In this document: positions 6,037 to 10,657 of the stretch, piece after piece
Layout of the letters: each line of letters starts with the position of its first letter
Numbering within the stretch: the stretch's first letter is position 1
NCBI GenBank assembly: GCA_015233485.1
Contig: JADFXO010000057.1
Coordinates: 1-10,657 of the forward strand
Length of the DNA stretch: 10,657 nucleotides
Direction of reading: 5' to 3'
DNA from: Nitrospirota bacterium
GTDB lineage: Bacteria > Nitrospirota > Thermodesulfovibrionia > Thermodesulfovibrionales > Magnetobacteriaceae
Program-made: the position numbers and the translations under genes
Notes under the pieces: generated by a model
Databases searched by the model: none
What the model was told of the DNA's origin: nothing
The model's input: the letters and a program-made list of their open reading frames with translations, nothing else

Positions 6037-6113
6037 CAGACGGAATATATTGCCAACGATGCTGGCAAATGCACATGAAGACGTGCCTCGTTTGCGGTGA
6101 CTGCTGCGGATGA
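6003..6113 (+). CDS. 36-aa Cys-rich ORF overlapping the zinc-ribbon ORF
   Basis: In another frame ATG 6003 opens a 36-residue protein with YCQRCW and CLVCGDCCG (six Cys). This is the C-x-x-C...C-x-x-C pattern of a zinc knuckle. It overlaps the previous ORF by 34 bases and has no good ribosome-binding site. It may be the displaced second half of one longer zinc protein that was split by the repeat. It may also be translated by coupling. The dense Cys pairs make chance reading less likely, but the ORF is short. Confidence 0.4.
   Translation: MYGDNPPSWRLTDGIYCQRCWQMHMKTCLVCGDCCG
6009..6033 (-). repeat. GATTATC-type dispersed repeat, copy A
   Basis: On the minus strand it reads GGCGCCAAGACG followed by GGGGGATTATCCCC. 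It is inverted relative to copies B, C and D. The GGGGAT/ATCCCC part is itself a dyad. It lies over the 3' end of the 41-aa ORF and pairs with copy B as a long inverted repeat around the Cys-rich ORF. Confidence 0.75.
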
Positions 6114-6131
6114 GATATAATATCAATCAAC

Positions 6132-6154
6132 CGGCAAGACGGGGGATTATCCCC
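6132..6154 (+). repeat. GATTATC-type dispersed repeat, copy B
   Basis: CGGCAAGACG followed by GGGGGATTATCCCC, one base shorter in the left part than copy A. It ends just before the AGAAGGAG ribosome-binding site of the 56-aa ORF. Confidence 0.75.
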
Positions 6155-6172
6155 TAGAAGGAGAAAACACAC

Positions 6173-6343
6173 ATGGAAACGACAGAAACGAAAGAAGTGG
6201 AAGTAAAAGTGGAGTCCTCAGGCACGAACATAGGAGCGGTACTCGAAGAGATAGCTCGTACCCAGGACAAGTTTCACAGCAGCTTTTCGGTAAGTATAAA
6301 CATAAACCTTGGAATTACTTTACCGAATCATACGATTTGCTAA
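6173..6343 (+). CDS. Hypothetical 56-aa protein
   Basis: Begins METTETKEVEVKVESSGTNI, with AGAAGGAG about 10 bases before ATG 6173. The N-terminus is charged and rich in Thr, Glu and Val; the C-terminus (FSVSININ, then LGITLPNHTIC) looks like beta strands. The last 29 bases overlap the 3' end of the opposed gene at 6315-6482. The signal for a real gene is the ribosome-binding site and the placement right after repeat copy B; no family is recognised. Confidence 0.55.
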   Translation: METTETKEVEVKVESSGTNIGAVLEEIARTQDKFHSSFSVSININLGITLPNHTIC

Positions 6344-6482
6344 CTTGCTCTACAAGCGATGTAAATCTCTCAAGATACGACTTGAAATCTATCACATTCA
6401 TCGATGCAATTGATTTTGAGTCGCGGTTACAAGAAACAACCAAGTCACGTACCACAGACAGCACGAATTCAGCTTTTTCCAT
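6315..6482 (-). CDS. Hypothetical 55-aa protein on the opposite strand
   Basis: On the minus strand ATG 6482 follows AAAGGAGGTG by about 6 bases, one of the best ribosome-binding sites in the window. The 55 residues (begins MEKAEFVLSVVRDLVVSCNR) look helical and amphipathic, with a heptad-like end FTSLVEQVSK. It has its own extended -10 promoter (6525-6533) and is opposed to the surrounding genes, overlapping the 56-aa ORF tail to tail. Self-standing counter-strand genes in prophages are often lysogenic-conversion, immunity or defence genes, but no family is recognised and this role is inference. Confidence 0.7.
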   Translation of the reverse strand: MEKAEFVLSVVRDLVVSCNRDSKSIASMNVIDFKSYLERFTSLVEQVSKSYDSVK

Positions 6483-6524
6483 ATTTGCTCACCTCCTTTA
6501 TGGCGTAGTTACTATCGCAAAAAA

Positions 6525-6533
6525 ATTATACCA
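6525..6533 (-). promoter_or_regulatory. Extended -10 promoter of the 55-aa counter-strand gene
   Basis: On the minus strand TGGTATAAT combines a perfect TATAAT (6525-6530) with the TGn extension. No good -35 is seen, as is usual with extended -10 promoters. The start codon lies about 43 bases from the -10 box, behind AAAGGAGG. Confidence 0.65.
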
Positions 6534-6545
6534 TAAAGGGGGTTT

Positions 6546-6710
6546 ACACTCTATCTGTCACAATTCGGACACCGGCCGGCGTGATTAAGAGGATTCTGCG
6601 GAGTGATCACAGGCGCTCATCAGCGTGGCCACCGCAAAAAACAGAATGCGGCGCTCAAAGAGTGTCAATTTTCTGACTTTTTTTTTATAATAATCGAACG
6701 GCCGCATTCC
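6546..6710. repeat. Region dense in inverted repeats, no gene
   Basis: No convincing gene lies between the counter-strand promoter and the 71-aa ORF. Arms seen: ACACTCT (6546-6552) with AGAGTGT (6659-6665); ATTCTG (6593-6598) with CAGAAT (6642-6647), flanking TGCGG and CCGCA; GAATGCGGC (6644-6652) with GCCGCATTC (6701-6709). Perfect palindromes are CCGGCCGG (6572-6579) and GTGATCAC (6603-6610). A run of nine T follows a weak hairpin at 6664-6686. It may be a small non-coding insertion (MITE-like) joined to repeat copy C. Confidence 0.5.
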
Positions 6711-6736
6711 GGCGCCAAGACGGGGATTATCTCCCC
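6711..6736 (+). repeat. GATTATC-type dispersed repeat, copy C
   Basis: GGCGCCAAGACG followed by GGGGATTATCTCCCC, with two extra bases in the right arm of the dyad. It lies 14 bases before the AGGAGG of the 71-aa ORF, a position like that of copy B. Confidence 0.75.
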
Positions 6737-6761
6737 AAATACTGCTGTCAGGAGGCTGGCA

Positions 6762-6977
6762 TTGCTGATAAAGATGATAATGTATCAAACGTATGCTCGC
6801 ATATCAAATATCCGGAATATACTGGATAAGGCAAATCGGAAGTATTTTGATGAGCTTGATTTTGAACATGATTCCGGGACTGCCGAAGGTCAAATCGCTC
6901 AGTTGATGACTTCCGCCTCGAATTGTCTCGACGGCGCGCTATTCCTTCTGAAAAATAACGGATGTAACCATGAATAG
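6762..6977 (+). CDS. Hypothetical 71-aa protein
   Basis: TTG 6762 is preferred as start because AGGAGG (6750-6755) lies six bases upstream. In-frame ATGs at 6774 and 6780 are too far from it but remain possible. The protein is helical, with SNIRNILDKANRKYFDELDF and TASNCLDGAL-like segments, ending in NNGCNHE. It overlaps the next gene by 8 bases. Function is not recognised; it travels with the Cys-rich regulator between repeat copies C and D. Confidence 0.65.
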   Translation: MLIKMIMYQTYARISNIRNILDKANRKYFDELDFEHDSGTAEGQIAQLMTSASNCLDGALFLLKNNGCNHE

Positions 6978-7377
6978 TGAACTATTGTTATGCACGGACT
7001 GCCGGAAATATGCCGGGTGCAAAGAGGTCTGTGTCTATGTCGAACAAGGTCTACCCGCATTAGACAGTAAGGATTTTTGCCTTTCTGAATTGAACGACCG
7101 CACAATAATACAAGACTACAAGAAAATCATAACCGAAATCGCTGAAGGCCAGCAGTGGAGGCGGCGAATTAACATCGACAATATCAGGACGATAAAAAAC
7201 ATACGCCTGCGCGCGATCGCCGGGATGTTGTACGGGGAAATATCCGTCAGACAGATTTCGGAGCTTCTGAACATCTCCGCTTCGCAGATATACAGGATTG
7301 CTTGCAAGGATAGTCAACAGCGTATCTGCTTTATGCTGGTGGAGCTTGAGTTGCCGGCGCTTATCTTAAACACATAG
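6970..7377 (+). CDS. Cys-rich helix-turn-helix regulator before the terminase
   Basis: A 135-residue protein. The N-terminus has CTDCRKYAGCKEVC (Cys8, 11, 17, 21), a likely metal-binding knuckle, followed by VYVEQGLP. A helix-turn-helix lies at about residues 80-113: RLRAIAGMLYGEISVRQISE, then LLNISASQIYRI. The second helix pair resembles sigma-region-4 or resolvase-type DNA binding. Phages often encode such C-x-x-C plus HTH proteins just upstream of the terminase, where some act as late-gene activators. That role here is inferred from position. ATG 6970 overlaps the previous gene's stop. Confidence 0.72.
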   Translation: MNSELLLCTDCRKYAGCKEVCVYVEQGLPALDSKDFCLSELNDRTIIQDYKKIITEIAEGQQWRRRINIDNIRTIKNIRLRAIAGMLYGEISVRQISELLNISASQIYRIACKDSQQRICFMLVELELPALILNT

Positions 7378-7384
7378 AATCCCT

Positions 7385-7406
7385 CGCCAAGACGCGGGAT
7401 TATCCC
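7385..7406 (+). repeat. GATTATC-type dispersed repeat, copy D
   Basis: CGCCAAGACG followed by CGGGATTATCCC, the most diverged copy. It begins eight bases after the stop of the Cys-rich regulator and, with copy C in the same orientation, brackets the two-gene unit 6762-7377. Confidence 0.7.
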
Positions 7407-7462
7407 ATCAGAACACATAGCACCCCTTCAGACATATCTCAACCGCAAAAGTCATGCGACAA

Positions 7463-7541
7463 GGAAACCGGCGTCTGTAAAGGGTTTCCAGCGATTTATG
7501 CGAAAATCGTACATATATATAGGGGCAGTTGGACTTTGCCC
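7463..7541 (+). promoter_or_regulatory. Three consecutive hairpins in the leader before the terminase genes
   Basis: The gene-free stretch 7378-7572 contains three successive perfect stems: GGAAACC (7463-7469) with GGTTTCC (7483-7489); CGATTT (7492-7497) with AAATCG (7504-7509); GGGCA (7523-7527) with TGCCC (7537-7541). None is followed by a T run, so they are not typical intrinsic terminators. An AT-rich TATATATA (7514-7521) lies between the last two. It may be a structured mRNA leader or a late-promoter region; no known riboswitch class was recognised. Confidence 0.4.
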
Positions 7542-7572
7542 AAATCAAAACAAACAATCGGAGGTACAAATC

Positions 7573-7713
7573 ATGGCAAAAGAAGAGACATTTATACCAT
7601 TCAGCAAAACGACAGCGGGCACACCGAATCTGACCGAGAAATCGCGTCCTAATTCAGATGTACCGGGCGGAGACGAGGCGAAGACCACAGGCATGACCAA
7701 GAAAAAGATGTAA
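7573..7713 (+). CDS. Hypothetical 46-aa protein
   Basis: ATG 7573 follows GGAGGTACAAATC; upstream in-frame codons from 7498 lie in the hairpin leader and lack a site. The product (begins MAKEETFIPFSKTTAGTPNL) is polar, without hydrophobic core segments, and ends MTKKKM, so it is probably disordered. It directly precedes the terminase genes. Function is unknown. Confidence 0.65.
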   Translation: MAKEETFIPFSKTTAGTPNLTEKSRPNSDVPGGDEAKTTGMTKKKM

Positions 7714-7740
7714 ATGAATCTAAAGTGTTAGAACGAAGGG

Positions 7741-8043
7741 ATGGGAAAAACGAAGGGTGTTAAAAAGACAGGTGGACGAACGAAGGGTTCTAAGAACAAA
7801 CGCACAGTTGAGTTGGAGAACAGACTCAAGGAAGCGGGCTTTGACCCTGTGTCTATCCTGGTTGATATGGCGGTGGATACTAATATTGACGCTGGATTAC
7901 GCGCTAAAATCTGCCTTGACGCGATGCAATATCTCTATCCTAAGCGACGCGCTATTGATAGCAACGTCAAACTCGACGCCCGTGTTGAGACGTGGGAGGA
8001 TAAGGTGGGCAATCTTAATGGAAAGGCCGATGAGCAAGCGTAA
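7741..8043 (+). CDS. Phage terminase small subunit
   Basis: A 100-residue protein. The basic N-terminus VKKTGGRTKGSKNKRTVELE is followed by LKEAGFDPVSILVDMA and a segment LRAKICLDAMQYLYPKRRAI. This is the arrangement of small terminase-like proteins that bind the packaging site and pass DNA to the large subunit. It sits immediately before and overlaps the large-subunit gene by 14 bases, the normal order. The AAGGG site is almost adjacent to ATG 7741, which is a weak start signal; a five-codon frame at 7714-7731 just upstream might affect initiation. Confidence 0.8.
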   Translation: MGKTKGVKKTGGRTKGSKNKRTVELENRLKEAGFDPVSILVDMAVDTNIDAGLRAKICLDAMQYLYPKRRAIDSNVKLDARVETWEDKVGNLNGKADEQA

Positions 8044-9130
8044 GCGGTCGTTAGAGATAGTGCACAGACTGACAACGGATTACGCATATTTTGCTTCGCG
8101 CTGCCTCTATATCCAGACGACAGACGGTAAGCGGGTACTCTTGCGGCTCAACGAGATACAGTTGTTGCTTGAAGGCATCATAGCTGATATTAAGGCCGCC
8201 GGCAGGCCGGTCAGATTGATAATCCTAAAGGCTCGCCGAGAGGGTATAAGTACCTGGGCTGCGGGGCGGCTTTATTGGCATTGCACGACACGGCGGAATA
8301 GACACGCCGGGTTGATAACGCATGAGCCGGACGCCACAGCCGCGGTGTTTGGGATGATCCGGCGCATGTACGATTACCATCCGGAGGTTGTGAGGCCGTC
8401 CACAAGGTATAACTCCACGCGTAAACTTGATTTTAATAAGCCTGTTGGTCCGGGTGGCCTTGACAGCTCGATAGTTGTCGGCACGGCGGATAAGGCTGAT
8501 TTTGGCAGTGGGCAGCTATTTAATTACCTGCTCCTGTCTGAGGTAGCCAAATGGTCTGAGAGTAAGGCGGAGAGCGTCCTGACATCGGTTTTACAGACAG
8601 TGCCGGACGAGGCTGATTCAGAGGTTATCTTTGAGAGTACTGCCAAGGGGCTTGGCGGTGCGTTTTATGATAGGTACATAATGTCCCGTTATAAGTATGA
8701 GATATACTTAGACGAAGGTAAACCGCGGTTCCGCTGCCGGATTGACGATAAGGCCGACGCCGACAATCAATACTCGTCAGTGTTCATACCGTGGTACGTG
8801 TTTGAAAAGTATGTGGATAACTCCGTGACTATCAGTGACTATACCGCCGAAGAGACAGCCCTTATGCGGACGCATAATCTTACAATGGGGCATATCGCGT
8901 GGCGGCGTAGATGTATTCAAAACAAATGCGGCGGGAATATTGATACGTTTCACCAGGAATATCCGGGCGACGCCAGAGAGGCGTTTTTGACCTCCGGCCG
9001 CGCTGTGTTTGACAACACGAAGGTCATGGCGCTCATGGAGAGCGCACCGGAGCCGGCGGAGGGGAGATACGAGATTGCCACATCCACCGGAGAGGCTGTC
9101 CCAAACGCCAGAGGGCGGTTGCAGGTATAA
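8030..9130 (+). CDS. terL: Phage terminase large subunit, truncated after the ATPase domain
   Basis: A 366-residue packaging motor ATPase. Walker A variant is KARREGIST (residues 68-75), Walker B LLLSE with Glu171, and coupling motif FESTAKG (201-207). The end-of-ATPase segment YPGDAREAFLTSGRAVF (311-327) follows. Family members are usually about 450-600 residues, with an RNase-H-like nuclease domain carrying catalytic Asp residues after this point; here TAA TAG stops the frame at RGRLQV and none of the nuclease domain follows in any plus-strand frame. The protein could hydrolyse ATP but could not cut concatemers. The truncation coincides with the border of a Mu-like module, so the gene is probably split by insertion. 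ATG 8030 has GGAAAGG four bases upstream. Confidence 0.85.
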   Translation: MSKRKRSLEIVHRLTTDYAYFASRCLYIQTTDGKRVLLRLNEIQLLLEGIIADIKAAGRPVRLIILKARREGISTWAAGRLYWHCTTRRNRHAGLITHEPDATAAVFGMIRRMYDYHPEVVRPSTRYNSTRKLDFNKPVGPGGLDSSIVVGTADKADFGSGQLFNYLLLSEVAKWSESKAESVLTSVLQTVPDEADSEVIFESTAKGLGGAFYDRYIMSRYKYEIYLDEGKPRFRCRIDDKADADNQYSSVFIPWYVFEKYVDNSVTISDYTAEETALMRTHNLTMGHIAWRRRCIQNKCGGNIDTFHQEYPGDAREAFLTSGRAVFDNTKVMALMESAPEPAEGRYEIATSTGEAVPNARGRLQV

Positions 9131-9418
9131 TAGAAACACGAGAAACTAAGTCATTGAAAAATGCGAATATCTGGTTTGGGATGCTTATAAAATGCCTTAC
9201 TTTGGTTATAAAGAGGGTAGAAAATCAAACAGGTGTTTGACTGAAAAGGCATAATCTTGGACAGTTTTCCTTTAATCCTTTCCTCTTACATTTATAGTAG
9301 TAGGAATCCTTTAAAGCTTTTGGGGGGTGCAGGGGGGGTTAGTAACCTGTGAATTGCCTGTTGATAAATTGTTAATAACACCGTCTTTGCCTGGCGCTCG
9401 ATTTTTATTGTTAATAAC
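9131..9418. other. Gene-free AT-rich segment between the broken terminase and the Mu-like module
   Basis: No frame longer than about 20 codons with a start signal is seen on either strand. It contains homopolymer G runs (9322-9327 and 9332-9338), an AAAGCTTT palindrome, a 12-base direct repeat near the right end, and a segment at 9150-9170 (CATTGAAAAATGCGAATATC) that vaguely resembles transposase-binding sites of Mu ends. This is the expected place for the terminus of an inserted element, but the exact junction cannot be set. Confidence 0.5.
9368..9418. repeat. 12-base direct repeat downstream of the PAPS-reductase-like gene
   Basis: ATTGTTAATAAC occurs at 9368-9379 and 9407-9418, 39 bases apart (about four helical turns less two bases). 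Each copy contains the palindrome GTTAATAAC, so a pair of binding sites on one face of the helix is possible. The second copy abuts the stop codon of the minus-strand gene. Confidence 0.6.
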
Positions 9419-10174
9419 TTACCCATCGTAGCATCCGCATGGCTTGGCTATGTCGTATTCGTCATTAAATTTTACCGTACTGCAAAAATCTAACTCCTGC
9501 TGTTTGTCTAAATCAACGAGGCTATACCCCTGTTTGATAGTTTGATTATGTCTATTATTGCGTTCCAATTCGACAGCCCGTAGAAACAATTCAGGATGTC
9601 TTAACTTCATCGCCTTGTACATTGACAGCTTTGCAAAGGGACAGATGAAACATCCACTTTTGGGCGGCACCCTAAGCCCCTCCGAACGTATAATCTTAAG
9701 ACATCCCTTACGGTCAATATCAGCTTCATGCAGCGGGAATGTCTTAATCTGATCGTTTCTCGGACACCGCTGCAATGCCCCTGCTACGCGGCCGTCCTCT
9801 CCTGCATCGAACCCAAGAGACACCTCCTTTTGCCCTGAAAACTGCGCTAAGTAGTCATCAAACGGCTTTAATTTAAATTTATCTGTACACCATCGCTTAA
9901 CAATTGATGGAATCGTTCGTCTTTCCATACAATAATCATACAGGCCGACGGGGTTACCGTTGTTATCTGTTTTACGGGTAATTACAATCTCACGGCCTAC
10001 AGATTGCTTTAGATAGTTTGAAAAGTAGGCTATGTAAGCCAGCGTCTGGGGCATCTCCGCCCCTGTATCGCAAAATAAAACCAAATCCGGCACGTTGCCT
10101 GAGCGGATAAGGTGAATAGTCATGGCCGTCGAGTTCACCCCGCCGCCGTAGGATACAACTTTTAATCTTTCCAC
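9419..10174 (-). CDS. PAPS-reductase-like PP-loop protein of phage type
   Basis: A 251-residue protein of the adenine-nucleotide alpha-hydrolase fold. The PP loop SYGGGVNSTA (residues 8-17) binds ATP. RWCTDKFKLKPFDDYL (95-109) corresponds to the conserved C-T-x-x-x-K segment of PAPS reductase relatives. SGCFICPF (173-180) and CGC (246-248) add Cys residues that, with Cys96, could hold an iron-sulfur cluster. Phage members are not assimilatory sulfate enzymes; related proteins (DndC and others) act in nucleic-acid modification, but this product's substrate is unknown. The start is GTG 10174, one base after the TAG of the Mor-like gene, with only a distant AGGG, so translation is probably coupled. 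Confidence 0.82.
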   Translation of the reverse strand: MERLKVVSYGGGVNSTAMTIHLIRSGNVPDLVLFCDTGAEMPQTLAYIAYFSNYLKQSVGREIVITRKTDNNGNPVGLYDYCMERRTIPSIVKRWCTDKFKLKPFDDYLAQFSGQKEVSLGFDAGEDGRVAGALQRCPRNDQIKTFPLHEADIDRKGCLKIIRSEGLRVPPKSGCFICPFAKLSMYKAMKLRHPELFLRAVELERNNRHNQTIKQGYSLVDLDKQQELDFCSTVKFNDEYDIAKPCGCYDG

Positions 10175-10175
10175 T

Positions 10176-10478
10176 CTAAAACAATTTCCCTTGTCTTGCG
10201 TCAGCCGCTTGTTTCGTCCTGCTTAATAATTTATAGATAAACCGCACGGCAAACCCCGTTTCTTTTGCCAATTCCTTGTGATTGTTGCCCGTGAATCTTG
10301 CCTTTACATACTCTTTTTTCTTTTGAGTTATTAATTTTGACAGGCTTGAAAAATAAAACTGCTCCCCTTGATAACTCTCCTCTAAGCGTAACACATTTTC
10401 AATCCCGACCAGCTCGGCCATCTGCCGGTATTTCTCCGGCAGATCGTCTATCCTTATATCGCTAAGCCATTTGTTCAT
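10176..10478 (-). CDS. mor: Mor-family transcription activator
   Basis: A 100-residue protein. The N-terminal half LPEKYRQMAELVGIENVLRL with a following beta segment, and the C-terminal helix-turn-helix ARFTGNNHKELAKETGFAV then RFIYKLLSRT, match the dimerisation and DNA-binding parts of Mor/C proteins of Mu-like phages. In Mu, Mor activates the middle promoter that leads to late expression. The start ATG overlaps the stop of the upstream gene by ATGA and the gene lies directly after a GemA-like end, the same order as in Mu. Its target promoter is not visible in the window. Confidence 0.75.
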   Translation of the reverse strand: MNKWLSDIRIDDLPEKYRQMAELVGIENVLRLEESYQGEQFYFSSLSKLITQKKKEYVKARFTGNNHKELAKETGFAVRFIYKLLSRTKQAADARQGKLF

Positions 10479-10657
10479 TGCTGTTTAGATACATCTATCC
10501 GGTTTAACTCTTTGATCCTGTCCTTCAGCTCCTTCAGATTGGCAACATTAAGGAATTTGTAGTGAGTTTTAGTCCCTCTATGGCTGTTACAGAACTTGTT
10601 GAGGCTGTCCTTCCACCCCGCGCCCCAGCGCCTTTTTGCCGCGTCTTCAAGCTCCTC
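10475..10657 (-). CDS. C-terminal part of a GemA/gp16-like Mu-type regulator
   Basis: The last 60 residues of a protein whose N-terminus lies beyond the right edge. The segment RRWGAGWKDSLNKFCNSH, then KFLNVANLKELKDRI, resembles the end of GemA (Mu gp16, DUF1018) proteins, where W-x-x-x-L-x-x-F-C precedes a final helix. GemA acts early in Mu-like phages and affects host gyrase and gene expression. The assignment is supported by coupling (ATGA) to the Mor-like gene. With only 60 residues seen, it is probable but not certain. Confidence 0.6.
   Translation of the reverse strand, partial: EELEDAAKRRWGAGWKDSLNKFCNSHRGTKTHYKFLNVANLKELKDRIKELNRIDVSKQQ

Noticed and set aside
6337..6588. Plus-strand frame of 83 codons
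   Set aside because: It is the shadow of the counter-strand 55-aa gene, which has a much better promoter and ribosome-binding site.
6664..6686. Intrinsic terminator (GTCA/TGAC hairpin and nine T)
   Set aside because: The stem has only four base pairs with no GC-rich part, so a functional terminator is doubtful.
6585..6788. Minus-strand frame with a lipoprotein-like segment (ILFFAVATLMSAC)
   Set aside because: It crosses repeat copy C and the inverted-repeat region, lacks a ribosome-binding site for its first Met, and overlaps the start region of the plus-strand 71-aa gene.
6009..7406. CRISPR array
   Set aside because: The four repeats are unevenly spaced by about 100-670 bases, one is inverted, and genes lie between them.
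7757..8029. Long N-terminal extension of the terminase large subunit
   Set aside because: It is the out-of-frame reading of the small-subunit gene; the true start at 8030 has its own site.
9322..9338. G-quadruplex in the G6 and G7 runs
   Set aside because: Only two G-runs are present, so an intramolecular quadruplex would need improbable loops within each run.

Overview
The window shows a bacterial chromosome edge followed by an integrated phage-like element, and at its right side a second, differently organised phage module. The left flank (about 1-253) carries the N-terminal remnant of a Fic/Doc-type toxin gene. It is followed by an intact tRNA-Val(GAC) gene with an encoded CCA. The host cannot be named from the sequence. 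Many genes have clear Shine-Dalgarno sites, the GC content is moderate and the families are common in Gram-negative bacteria, but no marker gene is present.

From the tRNA rightwards lies prophage 1. It has an XRE-type repressor on the minus strand whose reading frame runs into the tRNA gene, a divergent promoter region with operator-like dyads, a phage replication protein of the O type, a tyrosine integrase, a coupled 35-aa ORF, an ASCH/PUA-like protein and a C5-cytosine methyltransferase. Next come small phage accessory genes (two of them tandem paralogues), a metallopeptidase-like protein with an HEILEA motif, tiny Cys-rich ORFs, a Cys-rich helix-turn-helix regulator, and small and large terminase subunits. 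Integration next to tRNA-Val and the tyrosine integrase fit together: the tRNA 3' half is probably attL, and attR is not seen in the window.

Between about 6.0 and 7.4 kb, four copies of a 22-26 bp element (GCCAAGACG followed by a GGGGATTATCCCC dyad) sit at the borders of very small genes. One of these genes is a minus-strand 55-aa gene with its own extended -10 promoter, opposed to the general direction of transcription. This interval looks like a patchwork of short inserted cassettes and is the least explained part of the window.

The terminase large subunit stops at residue 366, after the ATPase domain and before the nuclease domain. About 290 bp of AT-rich, gene-free DNA follows, then three translationally close genes on the opposite strand: a PAPS-reductase-like PP-loop protein, a Mor-type activator, and the C-terminal end of a GemA/gp16-like protein. 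The order gemA-mor is that of Mu-like transposable phages, so the simplest reading is that a Mu-like element, or a remnant of one, has inserted into the terminase gene of prophage 1 and disabled its packaging motor. The rest of the terminase gene would then lie beyond the right edge.
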